A DNA stretch of 30,321 bases from Sperchopsis tessellata. Lineage: Eukaryota > Arthropoda > Insecta > Coleoptera > Hydrophilidae. Positions 9,301 through 19,253 of this stretch are shown one piece after another (within the stretch, counting starts at the first letter, position 1; each line of letters opens with the position of its first letter). The DNA lies in contig JAWQRN010000390.1 of the NCBI GenBank assembly GCA_033557685.1, positions 1 to 30,321 of the forward strand. The letters are read 5' to 3'. The position numbers and the translations under genes are program-made. The notes beneath the pieces were generated by a model. That model was not told the origin of the DNA, did no database searches, and saw only the letters and a list, made by a program, of their open reading frames with translations.

Positions 9301-12300
9301 TGTTAAATAGGTTAAAATCTACTTGGATGAGGGATGTTATGTATAAGGTGCCCCGAATTTATGATTCTCAAATAGTTCCTTCAAAATAAAAGTTCATTTC
9401 ACAAATATAAACAAATTTAAAACTATAGTAGATGCTTTCGTATAAATTAAATATGATTTTGCTCTGTTTTAAACATTAGAACATAATTAAACAGATGTAT
9501 GATATATTTTGATACTTGGGTTGTCATTAAATGATAATGGTTAATTTTACTTTTTCGATTTAATTGAACAATTTATGTATATTTTTTGAGTTTGAATTTA
9601 GGTGATTTTACCTTTCACTTATACATTTATGATACAAAAAATTGATATGAAATATTTTTTCATTAATTTATGTTTTTTATGCAAGATAAACATAAAAGTT
9701 TTTTTTTGCAGTACCCAGATAGAAAAAAACAACAAAATTGTAATGTATGAAAAGTAAAATTATTTTTGCTTACTCTAAAGAAAGGAATCAAACCTAAAAT
9801 AAAAAACAATTAAAACTGCAAATAAAATATATTTATGTCAAAAGTTACAAGCTTATTACATTACTTAATTATTCACTTTTTCCATATAATCAATTTAAAC
9901 AGTACAAAAAGAAATCATAAACAATCAGTACAAACACTATTTTTTATGGTATTGTTAAACGGTATAACCAAGTATCAAAATAATTTATTTTATATGGTAC
10001 ATAGTTAAAACACTATGTACAAGTGGATTATGCCTAATATGTAATATACAATTGGCTAGGCAGGGCTCACCTTTTGAGGCTTCGGTTTTTCGTTCTCCAC
10101 AAAATAGATGCATTTAACAGCGGCACTGCATGGACCTGGGGCTCGGGATTGGACGCTGGTAGTTGGTAATAACTGCCAGGACAAGGATATAAAAGCTAAA
10201 ATACCACCACAAAAAAACCACATTCTACATCCCAAGCCTAGCCTAAACGTATATCCCATACTTTGGTCGATAAAACCACAATGTGCTTCAAACGAATTGA
10301 TATTGTAGTTTTAATCAAATGACTTTTAACATAATCGAGCAGTGTTTGAGGTATATACAAAAATCTTATAATAGTAAACTAACTTAAGACAATAAATTAC
10401 GGTTGTGCAACAATAATACTACAAATAAATTAATAAACAGTGCATATCTACAATATAAACTTAAAAAATATAACAGTTAGCAAGTGTGCTAATTTTTGGT
10501 AACGCAATGAAAAAATGACTGCGTGTACACTTGTAGTTTAAATATTCAAATAACAACACAAATAACAAAATAAAACATGCATTAAATCAAAAAAACTTAA
10601 TTTGAACAAGCTGCATATTATAAGTTTTCTGAAAACATTTCGATAAAACCAATAAATAAATTAAAAAGTATTAACAAGTACTATTCGGAATCAAAGATTT
10701 AGATAAGAGTATGAAAAATACTTGCGTTCAGTGCTTATAGATAGCAGTATTTCACTTTTAAACAAGGGATAAATTGGTGGGAAAACTTTGGTTAAATGTT
10801 CTTAACTATTTGTTAATGAGACTAGACATTAAATAAGGGTGAGGTACAATACAGGTAAAAACAAAAGCATGCTCATGCGTATGAAATAGGAAAATATTTC
10901 TATTAGTATTTTACAGTGCAATAAAAACATAAATGAAAAAAAAAAAAAAAGAATACTGAAAGCGTCAAGTGAGTTTGCATGAAATCATAAAATGCATGAT
11001 AGGAGTAAAGAAAGACCAATAATGTGCCCATGTTAAAGACTATGTTGAAATACATTTTTGGGTGTTTTTGGCTAGGATTTAAATTAGGAGAAATGGAACC
11101 AGGAATGTACCTTGGATGATCCGCTTTGAGTAACATCCATTAAACCGACTCCTAAGGAATCCTTCATTATACTTGAAGGAGTCGAGAATAATATAGAAGA
11201 AGTTTCATCTCCTAAAGACTTACTCTGAAAAAAAAAATTTTTTGTAAATTTACAAACAATAGTAACAATAAGTTACACAAAACTCAATCTCGCTTAACAG
11301 CTAAATGAAATAGTTTTAAGCTCACAAAATCAAGAAAGTAGGCCAAAGTGCGCTTTGTTGTTGTAAGTGCATGGTACTGTCATGGAAACAAACAACATTC
11401 AGATGGATATAAGCATCAGAAAATTGAATTTTGATTTTTAAAACTTCACATTTACTAAAAATGTATTTCTTATCACAATCACACTGTGCAAGATTGAACT
11501 CTATGTTACATGTATAGTTGCATCATAGGATTTTGCGTGCATGTTATCAAGAGGCACACTAATAAATGATAAAAAATAATGAGATAGTTGTATCTACCTA
11601 AATAAAGTATCGGTTATAGAATAAGTAAGATAATAGTGCAAGTCGCAACTCTAACTCTCTAGATCCCACGGGACTGTACAGTAGTGTTTCATCAGTTTAT
11701 TACTCACTGGTTAGTCTGTTTATTTTGTTATATTGTAGTGTGAACGTTTTATTTAACTCATTTACAACTTGCAAAATCACTGAAGTCATTAGACCACAGA
11801 TGGTGATCATTTCATATGTTTGCCATGATTACATGAAAGCAAAGATTCATTGATCCAACTATAGGCTAGCACATTTTTATAAAAACATACAATTAAACTG
11901 AAACTTACTGGAGTTTCAACGGCAAACGACAAATCTGAAGACATTTGAGAAGAAGAAGCCCAAGCTGGAGCAAGGGCTTTTCTCACCCTTTTATTTGGGA
12001 GTATATTTTCTTTTCCTCCAGCGAAAATGCTGCTACCATGTTTTCGTTTACCAGTAAGGTAACCACTGTCATTCTGAAAAAAAAAACATTACTATTAAAT
12101 AAATGTTTTATTATTTTTCATAGTTTGTACAACATGACTAGATTATGTTATGTAGAAATTGTTTTACTTACGGTTATCATCATACTGGTGTCCGTTTCAT
12201 AATTTGAACTATCTTGTTCTTTCTTCATGATTTCAGTTATGTCTTCTAACCTCGTAGGTGTGTCTGGTAATGTTTTGATTGGTCCAGATCTTTTTTCAAT

Positions 12301-15238
12301 ATCAGCATATGCTTTCTTAAAAGGTGTAGGTGTTCGAGGTGTTTCATCCATAAGAAGACTTCGTGCTACTTTACTGGGAGTGACAATGTCATTACAGGCA
12401 GATGTTCTTGCTTCCAGTTTTATAGGATTCGGTAAGCCATTTGGTGTACTCAAGGGGCTATAATCCCTTTCCTAAAAAAGAAAATCGCTATTAATGAAAT
12501 AATGTTATGTTGTCTTCTTAATACTGATGGTCCAAATTTGTGTACTTGACTAATTTTTTAAGTGGAAAAGTTCAAGCATAAATGATAGAATTATCGTTTG
12601 TATACTTATATGTGACTGGGTACAACAGAAACCATAGAAGAGAAATATGAATGTAGCTAGAATTAATTGTGAATGCAATAAGAGATGATATGATCACATA
12701 TATTGAATGAATGTGCCATAAGATAATATGAAGATCACATGGAGAATGGTATGTTTTATCGGTGAGGGCAATATGTGAGCTGCCATATAGATTAGTTTAG
12801 GTGTAGGTAGGCTTAGAAAGAAATTGTTAGCTATTGTTGGTAAAATTTAAAAAAATAGATGAGTTAGAAATATAAGGGCATGTATGACATATGGCATGGA
12901 TTTTCTAAAGGTTAGAAATGTATATCTTGAAAATATGGCTATAATAAGAATGATTATCCTATAATGGATTAAATCTAAAAATATGGTTAATACTTACAGG
13001 CCTCAGTCGTTTCATAGGTGTTGTTACAACTCCATGGTGATTCCTTTTGACAGGTGTTGATGAAGAAGTAACATCAAATGATAAATTAGGACTATTTAAA
13101 AATTGTGATGGACTGAATGGCAGCTGCTTAATAGGTGTGGTTCCATTTTTAATGGGTGTTAGAGGTTTGCAATCTGACATATGAGCATTCTCAAGCTGCA
13201 AAAAGTAATAAAATTGAGATAAGTAATCTAGTCATACAAGAAAAAGTTTATAGTTCAACACCATTTTGTTGCTACATAACTTTCCCTTTACTACATTTTT
13301 ATTTATTTGTATATACTAATTTATGTTTGTGTAACTAGTGCTTAATTTGCTTATCAATTTCTTTAAAAGAAATGGTGGGATTCAAAATATTCATTTTTTG
13401 AACTAGGAGAGATTTTTTGAACGATTCTATGAAAAGTCATAGGTTTGCCGATTTCTTTTTTGATAATAATTAGTGGATCTTGTAGTGTGCTAACATTGTA
13501 TGCAATTTAAAAATATATAACATTATTAAAAACAAATTCTACTTTTTTATTTTTTTAAGACTCTAGAATTATACAAACATACAATTAAACATGCACATGG
13601 TGTTTATAATGTGCCCAAAACATACCTCACAGTCCAAAATATCGGAAATATTCAATTCGTTAGGGGTTGTAATACTATCTCGCCGTCTTCTTGATTTAGA
13701 ACCTCTCCTTAAGATTGGTGGAGTTGGAGCACGTTGTGGCAAATACATACTACTTAAAGATGGTACTAATGTTGGTTGAGAAATCTCTGGAGGCACTATT
13801 CCTGGAAAGAGCACAAATTATAAATAATGTGTCAACTAATAAGTAAATATCAATCTTAGCCTTCTTTTTCTTGGAAGTTTAAAAGAGCGGGATATTTAAA
13901 AACATTGCAAGACAATTTAACTAAAAAAATGTTTATTTGTAAATATTAATATCTATGAATGCAACACGAAACATTCCAATACAAAAATGGTAATTGGTGA
14001 TAAAAATATTTAGAGTATTAAATAATATATAAGTATACTTACGGCTCTTAATAAATTGGCGAGTTAGATCAGCTCCTTTCAAAGGACTAACGCCAGGTGA
14101 ATTATAGAAATCTAAAGCTAAGTCTGACATTTCATCGGTTATTGGCAATAACTTAACAGGACTAGGTTGAGGATTATACATTTCAATGTTATTAATGTAT
14201 TGGAAAGGCGAAACACCATTTGAAGTTGTAGGTGTAGGTGAATTGGCTTTTTCATATTGGCTCATCAATGATGATGTTGGTGTAGGAGTCATTGGACCAG
14301 GGCTTGGTGTAGGAGCACCCATTGAGAATCCCCCGGTACTGGATTGACTGCTTCCCTGATCATAAAGATAGTCCTAACAGAAACAAATAAATTATTAACA
14401 AGATTAAAATTTATACAATCAACAACAGCCAAATACAGCTGCTTATATCAACTTACATCATTATATGATATGGGTAATTGTTCTTGTTTTATACAGGGGA
14501 CTTGAATCTCCATGGAATCGTGACGGACCAATGTCTGTGCAAATCTGTTAGGCTCAGATTGTCTGATAACAGCTTTGCGACTTCTAGTTCGCTTAGATTC
14601 CCCATCTCCTCTTCCATCTGTTTCATATTTTCTGCGCATTGTTGAATTCCAATGATTTTTAATTGCATTGTCAGTTCTAAAATTAAAGATAATATAAAAT
14701 ACTGAAACAATAATGAGAATGTTAACAGAGAAGCAAATTCATTTTTAAAAGTTACATTTTTAAGGATGAATATGAAGACGTTATTTATTATTAACATAAA
14801 CTATGTGATCCTGTCCACCATAAAAGATAAGTTAATGTCTTTATAAAGTCGTCCGTGATACAAAATTTGATTTAGATTTTATTTCATAACTTAAATGTTA
14901 GAATTTTAATCTCTTTCAAAAATAAAAAGAACCAAATAAATTTGTGTCTATCTTTTCAATTTTTTCTGGTTTTATAATTTTAGTTTATGTATGAATTTTA
15001 TTTACCTTCCTGGAAGTAACTTGGCAATTTTTGCCCACTGGTTACCCCATTCCTGATGAGCTTGATATATAATCCGATCTTCCTCTTCAGTCCAAGCACA
15101 TTTTCTAATATTTGGGTTCAAATGGTTATGCCACCTTTCTCTACATTGCTTCCCAATTCTGCCCTTCAAATGCCTTGCAATTAAAGTCCATTTCTTTGGT
15201 CCATACTTTTTAACTAATTCTATCACTTTTTCATCTTC
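5773..15238 (-). CDS. Myb: Myb transcription factor (animal R2R3 core plus C-terminal domains), ten exons, 5' end missing
   Basis: Sequence-specific nuclear DNA-binding protein of the single-copy insect Myb / vertebrate B-Myb type. In animals this family works with the MuvB (LIN9/LIN52; dREAM/MMB) complex to activate G2/M cell-cycle genes. Minus-strand exons, 5' to 3': 15238-15006, 14676-14457, 14373-14043, 13801-13626, 13195-12998, 12471-12172, 12073-11909, 11224-11111, 10172-10071, 5892-5773. Every junction is GT-AG and all phases match, giving 1959 nt = 652 residues plus TAA. Domain order: R2 (partial) and R3, a TP/SP-rich linker, the MuvB-binding-like segment, the C-myb C-terminal region, and the terminal WAKVACGQTQDQ block. 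Residue numbers are relative, because R1, the first Trp of R2 (normally in GPWTKE) and the ATG were not found up to 30321. The nearest families (plant MYB, CDC5) lack these C-terminal motifs. Identity is near certain; the exact 3' UTR end is not known. Confidence 0.95.
6307..6351. repeat. (AT)n microsatellite
   Basis: An uninterrupted run of about 22 TA dinucleotides in the last Myb intron. The minus-strand open frame across it (IYIYIY) is a by-product of the repeat and is not a gene. Confidence 0.95.
6566..6797. mobile_element. Fold-back MITE-like element
   Basis: An imperfect palindrome of about 230 bp. Outer arms: CTTCAGGTTTTCTTGGAGAT at 6575-6594 against ATCTTCAAGAAAATCTGAAA near 6771-6790. 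Inner arms: TCCACAGTTGCAG at 6631-6643 against CTGCAACGGTGGA at 6722-6734. Pair sums stay near 13365, so it is one continuous hairpin centred near 6682. It encodes nothing and fits a non-autonomous DNA element. The superfamily is unknown. Confidence 0.65.
7430..8590. repeat. Long imperfect inverted repeat in the last Myb intron
   Basis: The best-paired part is 7664-7964 against 8023-8347. Examples: ATAAACAAATAG (7665-7676) against CTATTTGTTTAT (8335-8346); GTATAGAAAGAGTATATA (about 7734-7751) against its complement near 8260-8277; AATTTGGG (7953-7960) against CCCAAATT (8027-8034). The loop is about 60 nt. Outside the core, similarity continues more weakly (ATTATAAG 7565-7572 against CTTATAAT 8385-8392) after an indel of about 54 nt, perhaps to about 7430 and 8590. 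The Myb pre-mRNA would carry both arms. It could be two inverted copies of one repeat. Confidence 0.75.
10071..10172 (-). CDS. Myb: Myb exon I: short linker cassette
   Basis: 34 codons bounded by a strong acceptor (ccttgtcctggcag) and donor (AAG|gtgagc), phase 0 in and out. The peptide runs from LLPTTSVQSRAPGPCSAA to FVENEKPKPQK. The equivalent vertebrate position has a variable Lys/Pro-rich spacer before the WKTVACG block, so content fits but is not diagnostic. It sits inside a longer open frame (10259-10056) whose upstream part is intronic. It could be an alternatively spliced cassette. Confidence 0.8.
11111..11224 (-). CDS. Myb: Myb exon H: Ser-rich linker
   Basis: 38 codons from SKSLGDETSSILFSTPSS to DVTQSGSSK, phase 0 at both ends. 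The acceptor is a long pyrimidine tract plus cag. The donor AAG|gtacat is weaker than the other donors. Reading through it gives eight more codons and a TAA at 11086-11084, so intron retention or a poly(A) site here would make a protein lacking the conserved C-terminus. Exact donor choice is inferred from phase and from the next exon. Confidence 0.8.
11909..12073 (-). CDS. Myb: Myb exon G: basic KVRK-type segment
   Basis: 55 codons, phase 0 at both ends, with an acceptor ending in a long T tract plus cag. It contains KRKHGSSIFAGGKENILP and NKRVRKALAPAW, equivalent to the vertebrate PIKKVRKSLALD region that closes the Cmyb_C domain. It then runs through a Ser-rich stretch to SDLSFAVETP and donor gtaagt. 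Confidence 0.93.
12172..12471 (-). CDS. Myb: Myb exon F: C-myb C-terminal domain region
   Basis: 100 codons, phase 0 at both ends. After ERDYSPLSTPNGLPNP it carries DIVTPSKVARSLLMDETP and then RTPTPFKKAYADIEKRSG with PIKTLPDTP. This is the hallmark of the Cmyb_C family (vertebrate TPHTPTPFKNALEKYGPLK). An acidic stretch EDITEIMKKEQDS follows. This domain has a regulatory, partly autoinhibitory role in vertebrate Myb. The donor is gtaagt. Confidence 0.96.
12998..13195 (-). CDS. Myb: Myb exon E: MuvB-binding-type segment
   Basis: It starts LENAHMSDCKPLTPIKNG after a tttttgcag acceptor. The core TTPIKQLPFSPSQFLNSP closely matches the vertebrate B-Myb segment that docks on LIN9/LIN52 of MuvB. 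It continues with STPVKRNHHGVVTTP, matching the B-Myb TSTPV...TTPLH pattern, and ends MKRLRP before gtaagt. The segment is 66 codons and phase 0 at both ends. Its presence argues that this insect protein keeps the MMB/dREAM partnership. Confidence 0.95.
13626..13801 (-). CDS. Myb: Myb exon D: Pro-rich and Arg-rich segment
   Basis: The acceptor ctctttccag supplies GA to complete the Arg codon, then IVPPEISQPTLVPSLSS follows. A strongly basic run (LRRGSKSRRRRDS) may be a second nuclear localisation signal. It continues to ITTPNELNISDILDCE and the donor gtatgt in phase 0. RRDSITTP is a plausible kinase site. Function is inferred from composition only. Confidence 0.9.
14043..14373 (-). CDS. Myb: Myb exon C: Ser/Thr-Pro-rich middle region
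   Basis: It begins DYLYDQGSSQSSTGG after a ctgttag acceptor and carries dense proline-directed sites (PTPSPGPMTPTPTSS, NSPTPT, QPSPVKL, NSPGVSPLKG). B-Myb is activated by cyclin A/CDK2 phosphorylation at such SP/TP sites, so this is the likely regulatory segment. The tail LTRQFIKSR crosses the next intron, with phase 1 at the donor gtaagt. Low in family-specific motifs, but fixed by frame continuity on both sides. Confidence 0.9.
14457..14676 (-). CDS. Myb: Myb exon B: end of R3 plus basic linker
   Basis: The first base completes the Arg codon of LLPGR. Then comes TDNAIKNHWNSTMRRK, the R3 recognition helix with its third Trp, which is almost invariant in animal Myb proteins. A basic stretch (SKRTRSRKAVIRQ) follows and could serve as a nuclear localisation signal. 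The exon ends in QEQLPISYND before gtaagt in phase 0. VPCIKQE resembles a sumoylation consensus (psi-K-x-E); that is inference only. Confidence 0.96.
15006..15238 (-). CDS. Myb: Myb exon A: most of R2 and the first two-thirds of R3
   Basis: The exon opens in phase 0 with EDEKVIELVKKYGPKKW and contains GRIGKQCRERWHNHLNP, the R2 recognition-helix region. R3 then starts as CAWTEEEDRIIYQAH and runs to KIAKLLPG. The visible Trp ladder is KKW and RERW (R2), then CAW and NQW (R3). The acceptor is a T-rich tract ending in AG at 15239-15240; the donor is gtaaat after an AG that leaves phase 2. The family normally has GPWTKE immediately before this exon, so one more upstream coding exon is required. 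Confidence 0.97.
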
Positions 15239-17040
15239 CTAAAACAAAAAATATCAAATCGGTAAAAAAATGTTGATAAAAGCAACAAAATAAAACAAAA
15301 AGCTTCCAAAATCGGGTGAAATAAATTTTATAGATATATTTTAATTTTGTTATAAGTACAGCATATTAACTATAATAGACATAAAAGTCAACTACGACTT
15401 TGACTTGGGATGCTGTCGAATTAAAATATATACAGTAAAATTTATTTGTGAATTGTTTTTAGCTTTTATTGTATATAAATGAAAGCACTTGAAAATTAAA
15501 GTTTTTATTGATACATATAGTTACGTCAAAGTTTTATAACTATTTAGTCCATCATTAAATTATTTTTTATATTTTCCGTTTTCTGTACAAGTATATATGT
15601 ACAAACAAGTTAAATATAATTTTTTTATTGATGTAAGCAAACAAAAAAAAACAAAAATGAATTTTTTTGTGTGGTCCACTTAACATAAAAATATTCTTGC
15701 GATTTCCAAGATCCCAATAAAAAATAAAACTTTCTATATATTTAGTGCAAATTTGACTGCCGATTTGACTTTTGTGCCTAATTGTGAGCCTTTGAAATTT
15801 AAACTATCCTTCAGATTACCGAGTAGATGGTTATATTTCTTGATGTATTAAATTCTTATAGATCGCCCAAATATATAAAGAATCTAACTTTCATCATACA
15901 TATGTTACTAATTGGCCAGACTAAAAGATGCAGTGACGTAATTTTATTCTACCATTCAACATTAAACAACCATATCAATACCATTACTCTATATGACTGT
16001 TCATTTCTTTCGCAGAATCAATATGATTCCATTGCACGTAGATAAGTGCCATACAACACCTATAAAACCGTAATTGATATTATTGTGAAGCTTTTGTCTT
16101 TGAGGTCTCCGCCATGTGTTACTAGCTCCCATATGCCAATCGGAAATTAGCGGACAGGAAGTGTCAATTAAACGTAGTAGAAACAGAAGTTATAGTTCAG
16201 AGAGTTCGTTCTAAAGTAACATCTGTTCACCTCCTACTAACTAACGTGAGATATATAGGCCCCATATGACGACCTAAGCGCCGAAAGTCCAAGCAAATTT
16301 TACGCTCAGTTTGTTTATACTTGGTTCCAATTGAATAATAAGCGTGAGAAACTAGAAAACACCATCAGTAAGCAAATAAAATTAAAAAGTAGATGTAAAC
16401 AATCGTAACTCCAATTTGTATGACAATAAAGTGACTAAGTTTAGTAAAATTCTCTCCCCGGTAAAAAGTCGAGCAAACAAATATCTGTCTCTCTCTAACA
16501 CACCAGCGCGAACACTGTTAGCTAACTAAAATATTGGCGAATACTGTTTGCTAACAAATGTTCATGAAAATTATAGCTAACATGTGAAATGCACACCAGA
16601 CATTAACAATTACCAAACACAGACAATATACTCAGTAATTACTATAATAGGTCAAATAGTGACAACGATCTAATTTTGTGTCCTACCGCAGCATTAAATG
16701 CTAAAGCAAAAATATGCATATGTTGGGTTAAATCTTTTTTTGGCAAAACCAAGAATGGAAGACGGAAATGATTTTAAGGATTTGACATATGTACTTCACC
16801 ATCAGATTTTGAATATTTGATAAACATGATTGGTCCAAAAGTGGCTCGTCAAGATATTAACTGCAGAAAGAATATTTCATTAACCCACAGGAGATTTTCA
16901 TCGTATGTACCTCAACAGAAATTCTAAACACAGCATTTCAAAAATTGTCCCAGAAGCAAACATATTACCAGTCAAATTTTCTTGATGGCAGCTTTTGCTC
17001 TGTATACATAAGCTATATAGGAATCCACTGAGCAACATAT
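15239..17040. other. Upstream intron or 5' flank of Myb exon A
   Basis: No Myb R1 exon was found. A codon-level search for the GPWT motif (gtccaNGG on the plus strand) gave nothing here or further right. A promoter-like cluster at 16080-16165 is listed separately. Confidence 0.5.
16080..16165 (-). promoter_or_regulatory. Promoter-like cluster: ETS, CCAAT and YY1-type motifs before an ATG
   Basis: On the minus strand: CACTTCCTG (ETS-type, 16163-16155), ATTGG (reverse CCAAT, 16140-16136), then ACACATGGCGGAGACC (16119-16104), in which ATGGCGG resembles a YY1 element and the ATG at 16115 has an acceptable context. The frame ends after 11 codons with no in-frame donor, so it is not by itself the Myb start. 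It might be an alternative first exon or a chance match. Confidence 0.3.
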
Positions 17041-17064
17041 TTTTAATAACCTAACCGTCACGAA

Positions 17065-17470
17065 AAAGCTTGCTTCCGATATACTGAATTCAAAGCCATT
17101 AACAAAGATCTACGTACGCCGAGTACCAGGTTTTAAACATTTTGCACCATGTATGTACAGTAGAACGAGAATTAAGATGAACCACGAACTCGATGCCCTG
17201 ATCAACGGAGGAGACATAGTGCGCTTTGTAAAAGCCAGGCGTCTGGGATAGTTTGGTCATCTTATGCGTACGGAAGAACACCTAAAAAAGTAATGAACTG
17301 ACTATCATCGGAAGCAAGAGCGAGAGGAAAGCCTAGGAGAAGGTGGAAGGAGAACGTGGTGGAAGACATGAGATCAATGTGAGTGCGGAATTATGCCGTA
17401 CAAGCCCTTAACCGAGAACGATGGAGAGAGGTTGTGGAGCAGTCCAAGATCCATGGAGGGTTGTAGTGAC
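17065..17470 (+). pseudogene. LINE ORF2 C-terminal relic
   Basis: Plus-strand pieces: RTRIKMNHELDALINGGDIV, FVKARRLG (stop) FGHLMRTEEHL, then GKPRRRWKENVVEDMRSM (stop) VRNYAVQALNRERW, ending VVEQSKIHGGL and TAG near 17466. This is the standard C-terminal pattern of insect endonuclease/RT proteins (KARRLRWLGHV...RGRPRRRW...DR..WR). At least three in-frame stops occur. A tail GACACAGAAAGAAGAAGATG follows the stop, as in LINE 3' ends. The upstream RT is absent. Confidence 0.8.
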
Positions 17471-17562
17471 ACAGAAAGAAGAAGATGTACAATACAACCG
17501 CATTAATCTGACAACACTTAATTCAAACATCCAGTAATCAGAACAGTGAGATAAAATGTTTA

Positions 17563-19253
17563 TAGTTCAATAGTCCTCTTTAGGCCAATCAGCATTTAAA
17601 AACATCTAAAGAAATACACAAATGCACAGTTGATATTCACATTTGATGCTATATATTTGTCGGATTGACGTGCATTTTTATTTTCTATGCATGGTGTAAT
17701 TTTATTTCTAAATGAAAGCATAAATCACTAAAATTTGATGAATATGCTGAAATACTAGAGTCGGGAGAACGTATTTTAAATATCGCCATTCAGGTCGAGA
17801 GTGGTAAATCGCCTGTATGTCACATACAGAAATATAAGGTTACAATTCTTGATTTTTTTCCTCGGATAAAGGACCTGGAAATAGAAACGTTTTGAAAGTA
17901 AGCGCAAACCTTGCAGTAAAAAAGTCCATGTTTACTTGGCATTTTTAGGACAGATCAAGAGTATGTCATATTTTCTTCATTTGCATGATCTCCTTCGAAT
18001 CGGGAATTCCCAGCATGTATTTATCTGACATTTGTTACAGATATACACCTGCGGTGACATTTTTGGGAAAAATAAAAGTTGTTCTATCGTCAAATTACAG
18101 AACAGGATGCTTTTAAAGCAAGTGCTGGATGGCTTGAAATTTTTAAAAAAAGATTGTTTCTGGAGACACACTTTCTAATGACTTGATTGCTTTAGAACCG
18201 TTTATAGAAAATCTTTTAGAGAAATGCAACAACTGAATTACTCGTAAACTTTATAATCTTGACGAAAGAGAGTTGCTATGGAAGGTATTATCTAATAAAA
18301 CATTGGCTCATAGTGGTGAACATTGCGCCTGGTAGGAAAATTTGTGAAGAGCGAAACATTTATTATATACCATGTGAAAATGCTGCATGGACCTATAAGT
18401 TAAAATTATTGGCTTTAGGAAAAGGTCAAAAGAAAGCATCGCTGGTGAAGGAAATCTTTAAGGGACTGTTTTCATATATAATTTGTGCCAACTGTAAGAA
18501 AAAAAATAATGTTTTAAAGACAGTGTTAAAAATTGGATAATGCACCAAGAAATCCACAAAAATGACAAGTCAGTGATGATAACTAAATTTGTGTTATATT
18601 CTTACTTTACACTATACTCTATTGTTGCAGCCGAGGGTTCAATATGTGATACAGGATGTCAAATTAAATTACTGTGAAGAAGATAGTTCTCAAATATTAA
18701 AATGTGTAAGTTTAAAAGATGTCGTGTTATGTCTTGATGAAGTGCCGACTTAATTAAGAAACCTTGGAAACAATTACACAAGAAAATGCGACATAATTGT
18801 TTGTGATAAAGAGAGCGAGAAGATACAAATGAACTTCCATAGGAAATGAGAGAGATTATTGATCTAACAAATAATATTTAGCAGATGAGCAAATTAAAAA
18901 CTGGGCAATAGGTAGCGACGAAACTTGTGAATTCATATTAACTAATGTTGACATCAAAACGGTTGAAAATCAAAACCAGGAAGACATTGTAGAAAACGAT
19001 AACGAAATAAACATCAAAATGGGGATGCAGGTTCTAATTTTAACATTGCCTCATCAATTACTTTTTCTGCACGAAGCAATGAAGGTAGAAATGACGAGAC
19101 ACCCAGGTAAAGTATTATTACTGACTTGTTTAAGAAGTAAATGCTATTGAAGCATGTTTCTCATTATATGTTATTTAACTGAACCTATTGTACTTAAAAA
19201 ACTTTCAGAAACGAACTTAATTTGTTCTGTTGGATTAAAGAGGTTGAACTGTA
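17563..19253 (+). mobile_element. pogo/Tigger-like DNA transposon relic with both ends
   Basis: The right end, reverse-complemented, reads CAGTTCAACCTCTTTAATCC (about 19252-19233). The left end at 17563 reads AGTTCAATAGTCCTCTTTAG, the same motif with a 4-nt insertion. TA dinucleotides flank. Length about 1.69 kb. Between them lies the decayed transposase listed separately. The only intact long frame inside is 18259-18540. Confidence 0.75.
17720..19150 (+). pseudogene. Tigger/Jerky-type DDE transposase relic
   Basis: Order of recognisable pieces: psq/CENP-B-type HTH (KFDEYAEILESGERILNIA, about 17730), FKASAGWLEIFKKRLF (second HTH end, about 18112), LYNLDERELLWKVLSNKT (first catalytic Asp at about 18261), a frameshift, then APGRKICEERNIYYIPCEN and WTYKLKLLALGKGQKKAS. 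After stops come a possible LKDVVLCLDEVPT and an acidic tail (EDIVENDNEINI). The order matches Tigger/pogo and domesticated Jerky proteins. Numerous stops show it is dead. The second and third catalytic acids are not visible. Confidence 0.8.

Larger units (their letters stand above)
5893..10070 (-). other. Last Myb intron (4.2 kb)
   Basis: AT-rich intron between exons I and J. It contains an (AT)n microsatellite (about 6307-6351), a fold-back element (6566-6797) and a long inverted repeat (about 7430-8590). I see no coding exon or recognisable RNA gene in 5893-6560, 6800-7430 or 8590-10070. Confidence 0.8.
10173..15005 (-). other. Myb introns between exons A and I
   Basis: Introns: 14677-15005 (329 nt), 14374-14456 (83), 13802-14042 (241), 13196-13625 (430), 12472-12997 (526), 12074-12171 (98), 11225-11908 (684) and 10173-11110 (938). 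All are GT-AG on the minus strand. Most donors are gtaagt; exceptions are gtaaat (A), gtatgt (D), gtacat (H) and gtgagc (I). No additional gene was recognised in them. Confidence 0.85.

Noticed and set aside
10056..10259. 67-codon minus-strand open frame starting MGYTFRLG
   Set aside because: Only its 10071-10172 part is exon I of Myb, bounded by strong splice sites. The upstream part is intron.
12227..12463. 78-codon plus-strand open frame
   Set aside because: It is antisense to Myb exon F, which is strongly conserved.
16080..16115. ATG at 16115 as the Myb start codon
   Set aside because: The frame stops after 11 codons with no in-frame donor and cannot supply GPWTKE or R1.
18259..18540. 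Independent 93-codon gene MTKESCYG
   Set aside because: APGRKICEERN...YKLKLLALGK is the central part of a Tigger-like transposase and lies between matching terminal repeats.
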